Below, piece after piece: positions 37,221 to 46,317 of a DNA stretch of 64,000 bases. The position numbers and the translations under genes are program-made. The stretch lies in the NCBI RefSeq assembly GCF_004123905.1, contig NZ_MZXW01000016.1:806001-870000 (forward strand), given 5' to 3'. Within the stretch, counting starts at the first letter, position 1, and each line of letters starts with the position of its first letter. The stretch is from Bradyrhizobium betae. Lineage in GTDB: Bacteria; Pseudomonadota; Alphaproteobacteria; Rhizobiales; Xanthobacteraceae. The notes under the pieces are model-generated. The model had not been told where the DNA came from. It saw only the letters and a program-made list of their open reading frames with translations, and did no database searches.

Positions 37221-37484
37221 GCCAAGTCACGATTGCGTCTCTTTCTATTATGTATCTGATTTATTTGACGATATTGGCATGTGCGGCAGCGCTGCACACA
37301 GCGTGACGCCGCACCGCAGCAGCTGTGCTCATGATCGGCGGATGCAGCCGCCATTTCGCCCTGCTGACGGGATCAAAGGGATCGCTGCGATCGTTGATAT
37401 CGGGTGCGCGTTTTGGGCGGCAGATTGCCTCGCCGGGGTGTAGAATTGAAGAGAAGCCGCAGAAGCGTCGTGGCGGAGAGTGCG

Positions 37485-38018
37485 ATGAGACCAGCGAATT
37501 CATCCACAGCATCATGGCTTGCGGCAGCGGCATTCGCTGCGGTCACCGTCGGCGGCGGCCTCGTCGCCGCGCAATCCGCGCCCGACAGTGAAAACGGCCG
37601 CTACAGCATGACGCCCATCCCCGAGGGCGTGCTGCGGCTCGATACCCGCGCCGGCACTGTGTCGATCTGCAGCAGGAACGGCGCCGGCTGGGCCTGCTAC
37701 GCGGTGCCGGACGAACGGACCGCGCTCGACGCCGAGATCGGCCGGCTCCAGGCTGAAGTCGAGAAGCTGAAGGGCCAGCTGGCGGCAGGGCCGACCGTGT
37801 CGGGCAAGATCGACGACGCGCTGCCGAAATCCGACCTGCTGAAGAAGGCGGAGCCGCAGGCACAAGAACCAAAGGTCGCCGAGGGCGACCGCAAGATCGA
37901 GATCCCGCTGCCGAGCGACCGGGACATGGACCGCGTGATGTCGTTCCTCGAAAAAGCCTGGCGCCGGCTGATCGACATGGCCAATCGCGTGCAGAAGGAC
38001 GTGTCGGGGAAAATTTGA
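37485..38018 (+). CDS. Exported hypothetical protein with coiled coil
   Basis: A 177-residue protein: signal peptide (about 1-32, ASWLAAAAFAAVTVGGGLVAAQ), then SVSICSRNGAGWACYAVPDE-like segment with two Cys (about 57-70), a short coiled coil (DAEIGRLQAEVEKLKGQL) and an amphipathic C-terminal stretch RVMSFLEKAWRRLIDMANRV. The start follows GGAGAG. I do not recognise the family; the layout is common for periplasmic proteins of Bradyrhizobium. Confidence 0.75.
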   Translation: MRPANSSTASWLAAAAFAAVTVGGGLVAAQSAPDSENGRYSMTPIPEGVLRLDTRAGTVSICSRNGAGWACYAVPDERTALDAEIGRLQAEVEKLKGQLAAGPTVSGKIDDALPKSDLLKKAEPQAQEPKVAEGDRKIEIPLPSDRDMDRVMSFLEKAWRRLIDMANRVQKDVSGKI

Positions 38019-38046
38019 GGACCCCGCCGCGCTATCCACGCGTTGA

Positions 38047-38150
38047 GCTGCCGTAGGGTGGGCAAAGGCGTTCTTACGCCGTGCCCACCATGGCTCTCCA
38101 ACGATGAAGGAAGACTTGGGCACGCTCCGCTTTGCCTACCCTACGGCAGC
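38047..38150. repeat. Intergenic inverted repeat, family B copy 2 (GTAGGGTGGGC)
   Basis: GCTGCCGTAGGGTGGGCAAAG starts at 38047 and its near-exact reverse complement ends at 38150 (one mismatch in the GGGTGGG part). Inner GTGCCCACC and TTGGGCACG arms repeat the 15625-15724 design. It lies 22 bp before the YjbQ gene. Confidence 0.8.
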
Positions 38151-38172
38151 GTTCGATCAATCGAGACCTTTC

Positions 38173-38646
38173 ATGACCTCAGCCAAATCCATCACGCGCT
38201 CACCACCGTCGTCCGTGCAAGCCACCACCGTCACATCGTCGCTGCTGACCGTGCAGACGCCGGGCCGCGGCTTCACCGACCTCACCAGCGAAGCCGCAAA
38301 ATTCATCACTGAAGTTCACGGCCGCGACGGCGCGCTGACGCTGTTCATCCGCCACACCTCGGCGTCGCTCACCATCCAGGAGAACGCCGATCCTTCCGTG
38401 CTGGTCGATCTCACCACGTCGCTCGCCAGGCTTGCGCCGGAGAACGCCGGGTGGACGCATGACACCGAAGGGCCGGACGACATGCCCGCACATATCAAGA
38501 CGATGCTGACGCAGACCGCGCTTCAGATCCCCGTCCTGAACGGCAGGCTCGCGCTCGGCACGTGGCAGGCGATCTATCTGGTCGAGCACCGTGCTCGTCC
38601 GCATCGCCGCGAGATCGTGCTGCAATTCATCGGTAGCAATCAGTAG
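38173..38646 (+). CDS. yjbQ: YjbQ/UPF0047 family protein
   Basis: A 157-residue protein of the YjbQ family, whose members show secondary thiamine-phosphate synthase activity. Conserved blocks are LFIRHTSASLTIQENADPSVLVDL, HDTEGPDDMPAHIK and LGTWQAIYLVEHR, split over the fold; the His residues in IRHTSAS and GPDDMPAHIK form the active-site region. The start at 38173 gives a slightly long N-terminus; an upstream reading would enter the repeat. Confidence 0.9.
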   Translation: MTSAKSITRSPPSSVQATTVTSSLLTVQTPGRGFTDLTSEAAKFITEVHGRDGALTLFIRHTSASLTIQENADPSVLVDLTTSLARLAPENAGWTHDTEGPDDMPAHIKTMLTQTALQIPVLNGRLALGTWQAIYLVEHRARPHRREIVLQFIGSNQ

Positions 38647-38652
38647 AGCCCG

Positions 38653-38688
38653 AAAGAAAACCGGCCGCGGAGTGATCCGCGGCCGGTT
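38653..38688 (-). terminator. Terminator of the MHS transporter gene
   Basis: AACCGGCCGCGGA (38659-38671) pairs perfectly with TCCGCGGCCGGTT (38676-38688); on the minus strand it is followed by TTCTTTC. It lies 22 bp after the transporter stop and may also end the convergent yjbQ transcript. Confidence 0.75.
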
Positions 38689-38710
38689 GCAGAGATGCGT
38701 TGCGACGCGA

Positions 38711-40396
38711 TCAGGTCTTGGTGATGTCGACGTCCTTGGTCTCGGGGACAAAGATCAGGCCGACGATGAAGGTCATCGACGCGATCGCAATCGGGTACCA
38801 GAGACCTGCGTAGATGTTGCCCGTCGCGGCGACCAGCGCGACCGCAATCGGCGGCAGCAGACCACCGAACCAGCCGTTGCCGATATGGTAGGGCAGCGAC
38901 ATCGAGGTGTAGCGGATCCGCGTCGGGAACAGCTCGACGAGGGCCGCCGCGATCGGGCCGTACACCATGGTCACGAGGATCGCGAGGTAGGTCAGGACGA
39001 GGATCAGCAGCGGCATGTTGATCGCTGCCGGATCGGCGCCCTTGATCGGATAGCCTGCTTCGCCGACCGCAGCCGTCACGGCGCTCGTGAATGCGGTGCG
39101 GGCGGCCGCGAAGGCCTTGGGATCGGCGCCGGCGCCGTTCACGGAGTCGAACGACTTGTTGCCAACGACAACCTTGGCCAGGCTGCCGGGCGCGCCGGCC
39201 TCCAGCTTGAAGTTCACCGACGATGCGATCAGCGCGTTGCGGGCGACGTCGCAGGAACTGGTGAACACCCGGCCACCGACCGGGTCGAACAGCACGTTGC
39301 AGTCCTTCGGGTCGGCGACGACCGACACGGGCGCATTGGCCAGTGCCTTTTCAAGCGCCGGGTTGGCGGCCGTCGTCAGCAGGCTGAAGGCGAAATGATA
39401 GGTCAGGGCGCCGAGCAAGCAGCCGGCCAGGATGATCGGCTTGCGGCCGATCTTGTCCGAGAGCCAGCCAAAGAACAGGAAGCCGACGGTCGCAATCGCG
39501 AGTGCGATGATGAGTGCAATGTCAGCCGAGTTCGCCGGAACCTTGAGCGTGTTGACGAGGAAGACGCGTGCATAGAACTGCCCGCCGTACCAGATCACGG
39601 CCTGACCCGCGGTGAGGCCGAGCAGGGCGATCAGCGCGTATTTTCCGTTCTGCCAGTTGCCGAAAGATTCCGACAGAGGTGCCTTGGAGCCCTTGCCTTC
39701 GTCCTTCATTTTCTGGAACAGCGGCGATTCCGACAGCTGCATGCGGATCCAGATCGAGATGCCGAGCAGCACGATCGACAGCAGATAGGGATAGCGCCAG
39801 CCGCCCGAGAGGCCCGGATCGGCGAATGCCTCAGGGCTCATGCTGTTGCGGACGATGTAGACCACGAGCAGCGACATGAACAAGCCGATCGTCGCGGTGG
39901 TCTGAATCCACGACGTGTAGAAGCCACGACGGCCTTGCGGTGCATGCTCGGCGACGTAAGTTGCCGCGCCACCGTACTCGCCGCCGAGGGCGAGACCTTG
40001 CAGAAGACGCAGGCCAATGAGGATGGTCGGGGCCAGCCAGCCGATCGTCTGATAGCCCGGCGTCAGGCCGACCAGGAAGGTCGACATGCCCATGATGGTG
40101 ATGGTGACGAGGAAGGTGTATTTGCGGCCGACGAGATCGCCGACCCGGCCGAACACCAGCGCGCCGAGGGGGCGAACCAGGAAGCCCGCCGAGAAGGTCA
40201 GCAGCGCGAAGATGAACTGCGTGTTGGCGTCGAATGCCGAGTAGAACGCCTTGCCGATCTGGGCTGCGGTCCATCCGTAGAGATAGAAATCATACCATTC
40301 GAACACAGTACCGAGTGAAGATGCGAAGATGACCTTCTTCTCCTCGCCGGTCATTCCCCGCGTCCCGACGCCGCCGGCGGCCGCTGCCATTGTCAT
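38711..40396 (-). CDS. MFS transporter, metabolite:H+ symporter (MHS) type
   Basis: A 561-residue transporter with twelve predicted spans. MHS hallmarks are SLGTVFEWYDFYLYGW near the start, RPLGALVFGRVGDLVGRKYTF (loop 2-3), GLRLLQGLALGGEYGGA and LSDKIGRKP. Between the eighth and ninth spans an extra-membrane insert of about 110 residues contains a Cys pair (DCNVLF, SSCD). Family members carry mono- and dicarboxylates such as acetate, ketoglutarate or shikimate. It is divergent from a CrbR-like regulator, fitting a carboxylate substrate. GGGGAG precedes the ATG at 40396. Confidence 0.92.
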   Translation of the reverse strand: MTMAAAAGGVGTRGMTGEEKKVIFASSLGTVFEWYDFYLYGWTAAQIGKAFYSAFDANTQFIFALLTFSAGFLVRPLGALVFGRVGDLVGRKYTFLVTITIMGMSTFLVGLTPGYQTIGWLAPTILIGLRLLQGLALGGEYGGAATYVAEHAPQGRRGFYTSWIQTTATIGLFMSLLVVYIVRNSMSPEAFADPGLSGGWRYPYLLSIVLLGISIWIRMQLSESPLFQKMKDEGKGSKAPLSESFGNWQNGKYALIALLGLTAGQAVIWYGGQFYARVFLVNTLKVPANSADIALIIALAIATVGFLFFGWLSDKIGRKPIILAGCLLGALTYHFAFSLLTTAANPALEKALANAPVSVVADPKDCNVLFDPVGGRVFTSSCDVARNALIASSVNFKLEAGAPGSLAKVVVGNKSFDSVNGAGADPKAFAAARTAFTSAVTAAVGEAGYPIKGADPAAINMPLLILVLTYLAILVTMVYGPIAAALVELFPTRIRYTSMSLPYHIGNGWFGGLLPPIAVALVAATGNIYAGLWYPIAIASMTFIVGLIFVPETKDVDITKT

Positions 40397-40696
40397 AGTT
40401 GTCTCCCCGAATGTCGTTTCCTCGCGCCCCGGATATCCGGCCATGCCGGATCAACCCAGGCCTTGACTGCAAGGTAACATCGGCGTGAAACCGGCCCCAA
40501 TACGACTTTCGGCTTTGCGCACTGACGCGCAGCTGACGGCCCGGTATCAGGCGCTGGCAGCCGGCCGCGAAGGTTGCGGATTAACCCCTTTCCCGCAAAG
40601 GGATAATGTGTACTTGCATGCCACGGCCGCTCGGGGAAGAATTGACCCGCCGCGGCATCGACTCGCCGGCCGGTCGCGAACGACAGCAAGAGAACG

Positions 40697-41368
40697 ATGA
40701 ACGCTCCTTCGACCCATCTCGTCATTGCCGATGATCATCCCCTGTTCCGCGATGCGCTGCGGCAAGCGGTGGCGGGCGTCCTGACCTCGGCCAGGATCGA
40801 CGAGGCCGGATCGTTCGAGGATCTGACCAAGCTGCTGGAACAGACCTCCGACGTCGATCTGGTCCTGCTCGACCTCTCGATGCCCGGGATCTCAGGCTTT
40901 TCCGGCCTGATCTATCTGCGCGCGCAATATCCGGCGATCCCGGTGGTGATCGTCTCGGCCTCCGACGACAGCGCCACGATCCGCCGCTCGCTCGATTTCG
41001 GCGCCTCCGGTTTCATCCCGAAGCGGTTCGGTGTCGAGACCTTGCGCGACGCCATCCTCAAGGTGATGGAGGGCGACGTCTGGGTTCCCGCCGACACCGA
41101 CCTCTCGGCCGCCGCCGACCCCGACATGACAAAGCTGCGTGATCGCCTGGTGACGCTGACGCCGCAGCAGGTGCGGGTGCTGATGATGCTGTCGGAAGGG
41201 CTGCTCAACAAGCAGATCGCCTATGAGCTCGGCGTCTCCGAGGCCACCATCAAGGCGCATGTCTCGGCGATCCTGCAAAAGCTCGGCGTCGAGAGCCGGA
41301 CGCAAGCCGTGATCGCCGCGGCGAAGATCGCCGGCGGCCAGTGGAAGCAGGGCAGCCCGACGGGGTAG
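40697..41368 (+). CDS. LuxR-type response regulator, CrbR/ErdR-like
   Basis: A 223-residue regulator. The receiver has IADDHPLFRDALRQA, phospho-Asp59 in VLLDLSMPGISGFSGLIYLR and ASGFIPKRFGVETL. The LuxR HTH has LTPQQVRVLMMLSEGLLNKQ and ELGVSEATIKAHVSAILQKL split across its helices. These segments closely follow what I remember of ErdR/CrbR regulators, which work with an SSF-containing kinase to control acetyl-CoA synthetase and acetate use. The matching kinase lies at 47723-51232. It is divergent from the MHS transporter. Confidence 0.9.
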   Translation: MNAPSTHLVIADDHPLFRDALRQAVAGVLTSARIDEAGSFEDLTKLLEQTSDVDLVLLDLSMPGISGFSGLIYLRAQYPAIPVVIVSASDDSATIRRSLDFGASGFIPKRFGVETLRDAILKVMEGDVWVPADTDLSAAADPDMTKLRDRLVTLTPQQVRVLMMLSEGLLNKQIAYELGVSEATIKAHVSAILQKLGVESRTQAVIAAAKIAGGQWKQGSPTG

Positions 41369-41463
41369 CACTTTCGCCACCAGCGAAATGCGGCGCGAGG
41401 CTGCGAAGGCATGTCTGCGATTTGAAACACACGTTGGAGAATTGCGCTGCCGCCCCTTGCTCC

Positions 41464-41579
41464 GTCATTGCGAGGAGCTCGCGACAAAATTGCGAAGCAA
41501 TTTTGCGCTGATGCGACGAAGCAATCCAGAATCCCTCCGCGGAAAGACTCTGGATTGCTTCGCTGCGCTCGCAATGACA
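41464..41579. repeat. Intergenic repeat, family C (GTCATTGCGAG)
   Basis: TCATTGCGAG..CTCGCAATGA ends with inner GAAGCAATCCAGA..TCTGGATTGCTTC arms. Into the left half is inserted a smaller hairpin CAAAATTGC-GAA-GCAATTTTG (about 41485-41505). This family is widespread in Bradyrhizobium and relatives. Confidence 0.8.
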
Positions 41580-41636
41580 ATGGGGAAAGAGCGGTGTGCC
41601 ACATTCACTCTCGTGCCCCGGCGCGCAGCGTAGGGC

Positions 41637-41725
41637 CGTAGGATGGGTAGAGCACTTGCGAAACCCATCATGTTTCCGCGCGGATGGATCCGTGATGGGT
41701 TTCGTTGCGCTCTACCCATCCTACG
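41637..41725. repeat. Intergenic inverted repeat, family B-like (GTAGGATGGGT)
   Basis: CGTAGGATGGGTAGAGC (41637-41653) and its exact reverse complement (41709-41725), with inner CGAAACCCATCA..TGATGGGTTTCG arms. The design matches the GTAGGGTGGGC elements but the sequence is a distinct subfamily. The rest of the 41369-41751 gap contains nothing else I can name. Confidence 0.8.
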
Positions 41726-41751
41726 AGCCTCGAAGGAGGACGGAGCGCGCC

Positions 41752-44592
41752 CTACAATGTCTGCAACAATTCGTCGGCGCTTTCGATATCCGCTGTCTCA
41801 GCCCCCTCGGCAAAGCCTTCGCGTGTCAATCGAAGCAACTGCGCGGCTTCCGCGCGCCGGCCTCGGCCGGCAAGCAACCGCGCGAGATCGCGCGCGGCCC
41901 GCAGCTCCCAGGCCTTTGCGCCCGTGCGGCGGCTCAAATCCAATGATTGCACGAAGTGGGCTTCCGCTTGCGCGGATTCGGGCGCCGGAAGCGACAGCAG
42001 GACGCTGCCTTTCATCCGCAGCAGCTCCGGCATGTAGAGATGATCGCCGCTTTGCGCGACGAGGCGGATCGTGTCGTCGATCAGGCGTGCGCCTTGCTCG
42101 ACCTGTCCGAGCGCCAGCAAGCCGTGAACCAGCGCGATATTGAACGTCGTGGTGAGCAGCTCGTAGCCTGCGTCGTGAAGCTCGCGCAGACAGCTGCGTA
42201 TCGTCTCGACGCCGCCTGCGGCGTCGCCGCGCCGGATCGCCAGCTCGCCTTTGACGCCCCGGCCGACCGCGAGGTAAGGGCCCATCGAGCGCGATTCGGC
42301 ATGTGCGATGAAACGATCGATGTTCGCTTCCGCAGCCTCGAGGTCTCCGCTCCAGAGATCGATCGAGACCGCCCAGATCAGCGCAATGCAGAGCGTGATC
42401 GGGTGATCCATCTGCGCGGCTTCCGTGACCGTCTGGCGCGCCAGCTGCCGCGCATCCGCGGGCCGGCCCTGCAGCCACAGCTCGCGTGCGAGCGAAATGC
42501 CGGCCCGGTTGCGATGATCGAAGCCGTGGACCGTGCTGATCCGCTCCGTGCCCGGCCCGTGCCAGGCGGCCTCCAGCATCCTCAGCGCGCCAGGATGCTC
42601 GCCGGCGAGATGCAAGGACACACCCAGCAGCGATTGGGCGAGGGCGATGGAGGCGGCATCGCCAAGTGTCTCGGCAACTGCGAGGCTCTGCTGCGCGTAA
42701 CCGAGCGCGGCGTCGAACTGTCCCATCCGCTCGTGGAAGATGTGCATGCGGCCGAGCAGCTGGAGCTGGTTCGGCGCGTCGCCCCGCGCCTCGGCGATCG
42801 CAAGGCTTCTGCGCAGCGCCGCAAGCGCCGCTTCGCTGCCGCCGCGCGTGAACATCAAGGTCAGTCCGAGGGCTGCCTGGATGTGCATTTCCTCGACGCT
42901 GCCGCGCGAGGATGGATCGATCGCAAGCAGCGCACGTTCCGACCAGCGCCGGCATTCGATCAGTAGCGACATCGCGAGGAAGATCGGCGCCGCCGCAGCG
43001 GCAAGCGCAATGCCGATACACGGATCGCCGTTCGCGCCGAAGCACCAGTCGAGGGCGGCGCGCACATTGTGGAGCGCGGAGAAATGGATCGCGCGTTCGT
43101 CGGCACTCGGCACCGTCGCCCATGTGGTGCCGGCCTGCTCCAGCCATCGCCGGTAATAGGTCGCGTGACGGGCGGCAAGCGCGGCATCATCAGGCTCGAT
43201 CTCGCGCAGATAGGCCCGAGTCGTGTCGAGCAGACGGTAGCGCATCATGGCGCCGACGGGACGCGGTGCGACCATCGACTTGGCGACGAGACTGTCGATG
43301 GCGTCGAACAGGCGGGCGCGGTCGACGCGGTCGTCCGGCACGATGTCGAGCGCGGCATCGATGGTGAAATGGCCGGCGAAGACCGCAAGTCGGCGCAGCA
43401 CGAGGCGCTCGGTGTCGGACAGAAGCCCGTAGCTCCAGTCCAGCGTCGCCTGTAATGTCTTCTGTCGTGGCGGCGCGGTGCGCCGGCCCTGCCAGAGCAG
43501 ATTGAGGCGCTCGTCAAGCAACGCCGCGGTCTGCTCAAGGCCGTAAGCTTCGACCCGGCCGGCGGCAAGCTCGATCGCCAGCGCCACGCCGTCGAGCTGA
43601 CGGCAGATTCCCGCGACGATCGCAGCATTGCGATCGTCGAGCGCGATCTCCGCGCCGCTGGCCGAGGCGCGTTCGAGGAAGAGCTGAAGCGCGGGATAGG
43701 TCTGTGCGGTCGCCGCCGTCAGTCCGGGATTGTCGGGCGGAACCGCAAGCGGCGCCAGCCGATAGACCTGCTCGCCCTCGACGCGCAGGGCCTCGCGGCT
43801 CGTGGCGAGGATATGGACGTGAGGTGCGGCGTGAAAGATTTCTGCCGCCAGCGGTGCTGCGGCTGCGATGACGTGCTCGCAATTGTCGAGGATCAGCAGC
43901 ATCCGCTTGTCGCGAAGATGCGCGAGCAGCGCCGGCAGCGGATCGTCGGTCTGCGCCGGCAGGCCCAGCATCAGCAGGATCGACGTGATCACGAGCTCGG
44001 GATCGCTCAGAGCAGCAAGATCAACAAAGTGTGCCGCGTCAGAAAATGTTTCGAGCAGGTCGTGAGCGATCGCCACCGCAATTGCGGTCTTGCCGACGCC
44101 GCCGGGGCCGACGATCGTGACGAAGCGCGAGGTGACGAGCCTATCCGACGCGGCGGCGATCGCGTCGTCGCGTCCGACCATCCGTTGCAGCCGGTTCGGC
44201 AGTTTCACCAACTGTGGGTCCACCCGCGGCGCGGGGCGCCGCTCCATGGGGATCTCCACGTGCGAGATCGGCGCCACGAAGCAATAGCCGCGCCCCGACA
44301 GCGTGGTGATGTAGCGGGCGCCGTCCTTGCCGTCGCCGAGGGCTTTACGAAGCGCTGCGACGTGAAAGCGCAGATTGGTTTCCTCGACGGTGAGGCCGGG
44401 CCACACCAGCGCCATCAGGTCCCATTTGCCGACGACCTCGTTCGGCCGCGACATCAGCGCGATCAGCGTGTCGAAGGCTTTCGCGCCGAGCGGCAGCGCG
44501 ACGCCATCGCGCGTCACGAGTCTCTCGTGTGGCGTCACGGTAAATGGTCCGAACGACAGGGTTCCCGTTGCAGTGCCGGCCGATTCAGTCAT
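41752..44592 (-). CDS. STAND-type regulator: winged helix, NB-ARC-like ATPase, TPR-like repeats
   Basis: A 946-residue regulator. An OmpR/PhoB-type winged helix (about 10-108, LGAKAFDTLIALMSRPNEVV, RFHVAALRKALGD, RYITTLSGRGYCF) is joined to an ATPase with Walker A GPGGVGKT (162-169) and Walker B LLILDN, then a helical C-terminal half (about 450-940) of TPR-like repeats rich in Ala and Leu. The layout matches the AfsR/MalT-like signal-transduction ATPases: ligand or protein sensing by the repeats, ATP-driven oligomerisation, DNA binding at the N-terminus. The start at 44592 begins the winged helix domain. It is divergent from the ohr operon, the likely target. The signal is unknown. Confidence 0.88.
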   Translation of the reverse strand: MTESAGTATGTLSFGPFTVTPHERLVTRDGVALPLGAKAFDTLIALMSRPNEVVGKWDLMALVWPGLTVEETNLRFHVAALRKALGDGKDGARYITTLSGRGYCFVAPISHVEIPMERRPAPRVDPQLVKLPNRLQRMVGRDDAIAAASDRLVTSRFVTIVGPGGVGKTAIAVAIAHDLLETFSDAAHFVDLAALSDPELVITSILLMLGLPAQTDDPLPALLAHLRDKRMLLILDNCEHVIAAAAPLAAEIFHAAPHVHILATSREALRVEGEQVYRLAPLAVPPDNPGLTAATAQTYPALQLFLERASASGAEIALDDRNAAIVAGICRQLDGVALAIELAAGRVEAYGLEQTAALLDERLNLLWQGRRTAPPRQKTLQATLDWSYGLLSDTERLVLRRLAVFAGHFTIDAALDIVPDDRVDRARLFDAIDSLVAKSMVAPRPVGAMMRYRLLDTTRAYLREIEPDDAALAARHATYYRRWLEQAGTTWATVPSADERAIHFSALHNVRAALDWCFGANGDPCIGIALAAAAAPIFLAMSLLIECRRWSERALLAIDPSSRGSVEEMHIQAALGLTLMFTRGGSEAALAALRRSLAIAEARGDAPNQLQLLGRMHIFHERMGQFDAALGYAQQSLAVAETLGDAASIALAQSLLGVSLHLAGEHPGALRMLEAAWHGPGTERISTVHGFDHRNRAGISLARELWLQGRPADARQLARQTVTEAAQMDHPITLCIALIWAVSIDLWSGDLEAAEANIDRFIAHAESRSMGPYLAVGRGVKGELAIRRGDAAGGVETIRSCLRELHDAGYELLTTTFNIALVHGLLALGQVEQGARLIDDTIRLVAQSGDHLYMPELLRMKGSVLLSLPAPESAQAEAHFVQSLDLSRRTGAKAWELRAARDLARLLAGRGRRAEAAQLLRLTREGFAEGAETADIESADELLQTL

Positions 44593-44602
44593 GCAGAATC
44601 CT

Positions 44603-44620
44603 GGTCCTTTCGAAGGGACC
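44603..44620 (-). promoter_or_regulatory. Palindrome covering the ribosome site of the STAND regulator
   Basis: GGTCCTTTCGAAGGGACC is an 18-bp near-perfect palindrome (8 of 9 pairs plus one wobble) 10 bp upstream of the start codon. On the mRNA it holds the AGGA ribosome-binding bases in a hairpin. It could be an autoregulatory operator or a translation brake. Confidence 0.45.
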
Positions 44621-44790
44621 GGATAGCCAGATGCTCGCAATACGGCAAGGCCGCTGCTGCATCGGGATCAGACCGCGGACGCAGGCCTCGCGAGGAGATG
44701 CAAGCCGGGTGCTCACAATATCTCACAAGTCCAAACGGGTGTCTTCCGGCTGCCGCTGATAGTCAGTTGCGTGACGGCAAGGAGACTTTC

Positions 44791-45210
44791 ATGACGCAAT
44801 CGGCACAACTGCTCTATACGGCCAGAACCCACACCAGCGGCGGACGACAGGACGGCACAGCGCGTAGCTCCGACGGCCGCCTGGATGTCAAATTGTCACC
44901 GCCGGGCGGTGCAGGCATCGGCACCAATCCCGAGCAATTGTTCGCGGCCGGCTGGTCGGCCTGCTTCGAAGGCGCGATGGAGAAAGCGGCCCGCAAGCGG
45001 AAAATCGTGCTTCCGAGAAAAAGCGCGATCGATGCGGAAATCGATCTCGTGCTCGACGAGGGGGCTTATTCGCTTCGCGCGCGCCTCAAGGTCAGCCTGC
45101 CGGGCCTCGACCCCGAGATCGCGCGCGGCATCATCGATGACGCGCACCAGACCTGCCCATATTCGAAGGCCGTCCGCGGCAACATCGACGTCACGGTCGC
45201 GCTGATCTGA
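44791..45210 (+). CDS. ohr: Organic hydroperoxide resistance protein (Ohr/OsmC)
   Basis: A 139-residue Ohr. The peroxidatic Cys58 is in AAGWSACFEGAM and the resolving Cys122 in QTCPYSKAVRG. NPEQLFAAG is the family start of the central helix. It reduces organic hydroperoxides with lipoylated partners. AAGGAG precedes the ATG at 44791. No OhrR repressor is adjacent; instead the gene leads an operon opposite the STAND regulator, with the exported hydrolase 40 bp downstream. Confidence 0.94.
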   Translation: MTQSAQLLYTARTHTSGGRQDGTARSSDGRLDVKLSPPGGAGIGTNPEQLFAAGWSACFEGAMEKAARKRKIVLPRKSAIDAEIDLVLDEGAYSLRARLKVSLPGLDPEIARGIIDDAHQTCPYSKAVRGNIDVTVALI

Positions 45211-45250
45211 CGCACCCGCACCAACCCACAATCAACAAGGTAGCAACATC

Positions 45251-46282
45251 ATGAAGCAGATCATCGACCAGCATCGCCGCAAGTTCTTTGGCGTCGCCGC
45301 AGGAACCGTTGCCGTCGGTCTCGGCGTCGTCGGCCTCGCTCGCGCCGAAAACGAAGCACCGAAGTCGTCCGCATCGAATGCGTCCTTCGGCCCGATCAAG
45401 CAGATCGACGCCGGCGTTCTCAACGTCGGCTATGCCGAGGCAGGTCCGTCGAACGGCCCCGTGGCGATCCTGCTGCACGGCTGGCCCTATGACATCCACG
45501 CCTTCGTCGACGTCGCGCCGATCCTGGCCAAGGCGGGCTATCGCGTGATCATCCCTTATCTGCGCGGCTACGGCTCGACGCAGTTTCTCTCCAGCGAGAC
45601 GCCGCGAAACGGCGAGCCCGCCGCGCTGGCTGTCGACATCATCGCGCTGATGGACAAGCTCGACATCAAGAAGGCTGTTGTCGCCGGCTTCGACTGGGGC
45701 GCGCGCACCGCCGACATCATCGCCGCGCTGTGGCCGGATCGCTGCCGCGCGCTGGTGTCGGTCAGCGGCTATCTGATCTCCAGCCAAGCCTCCGGCAGCG
45801 CGCCGCTGCCGCCGGCGGCCGAGCTGCAATGGTGGTACCAGTTCTATTTCGCGACCGAGCGCGGCCGCGCCGGATACGAGAAGTACACGCATGATTTCGC
45901 AAAACTGATCTGGAAGTTGGCATCGCCGCAATGGAAGTTCGACGACGCGACCTTCAACCGGAGCGCGGCGGCGCTGGACAACAAGGATCATGTCGCGATC
46001 TCGATCCACAATTACCGCTGGCGGCTCGGGCTCGCGCAGGGCGAGGCGAAGTACGAGGAGATCGAAAAGAAGCTCGCGGCGACGCCTGTCATCAGCGTCC
46101 CCACGATCACAATGGAAGGCGACGCCAACGGCGCGCCCCATCCCGAACCGAGCGCCTATGCCAAGAAGTTCTCGGGCCGGTACGACTTCCGCCTGATCAC
46201 CGGCGGCATCGGTCACAATCTGCCGCAGGAGGCGCCGCAGGCCTTTGCCAAGGCCGTCATCGACGCCGACGGCGGCGCCTGA
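45251..46282 (+). CDS. Tat-exported alpha/beta hydrolase, epoxide-hydrolase-like
   Basis: A 343-residue hydrolase. The N-terminus HRRKFFGVAAGTVAVG fits a twin-arginine signal (Arg9, Arg10). The fold shows the oxyanion loop HGWPYD, nucleophile Asp148 in GFDWGARTAD (Asp, as in epoxide hydrolases and haloalkane dehalogenases) and the base His in GGIGHNLPQEAP. The cap domain holds WWYQFYFATERG. Export to the periplasm is unusual for this class. It is the second gene of the ohr operon. Confidence 0.88.
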   Translation: MKQIIDQHRRKFFGVAAGTVAVGLGVVGLARAENEAPKSSASNASFGPIKQIDAGVLNVGYAEAGPSNGPVAILLHGWPYDIHAFVDVAPILAKAGYRVIIPYLRGYGSTQFLSSETPRNGEPAALAVDIIALMDKLDIKKAVVAGFDWGARTADIIAALWPDRCRALVSVSGYLISSQASGSAPLPPAAELQWWYQFYFATERGRAGYEKYTHDFAKLIWKLASPQWKFDDATFNRSAAALDNKDHVAISIHNYRWRLGLAQGEAKYEEIEKKLAATPVISVPTITMEGDANGAPHPEPSAYAKKFSGRYDFRLITGGIGHNLPQEAPQAFAKAVIDADGGA

Positions 46283-46317
46283 GGTGCTCACATGCAATCG
46301 CAATTCGGTGAAGCGCC

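Noticed and set aside
38591..40318. 575-residue open frame antisense to the MHS transporter
   Set aside because: Shadow of codon bias; the transporter on the minus strand has all family motifs.
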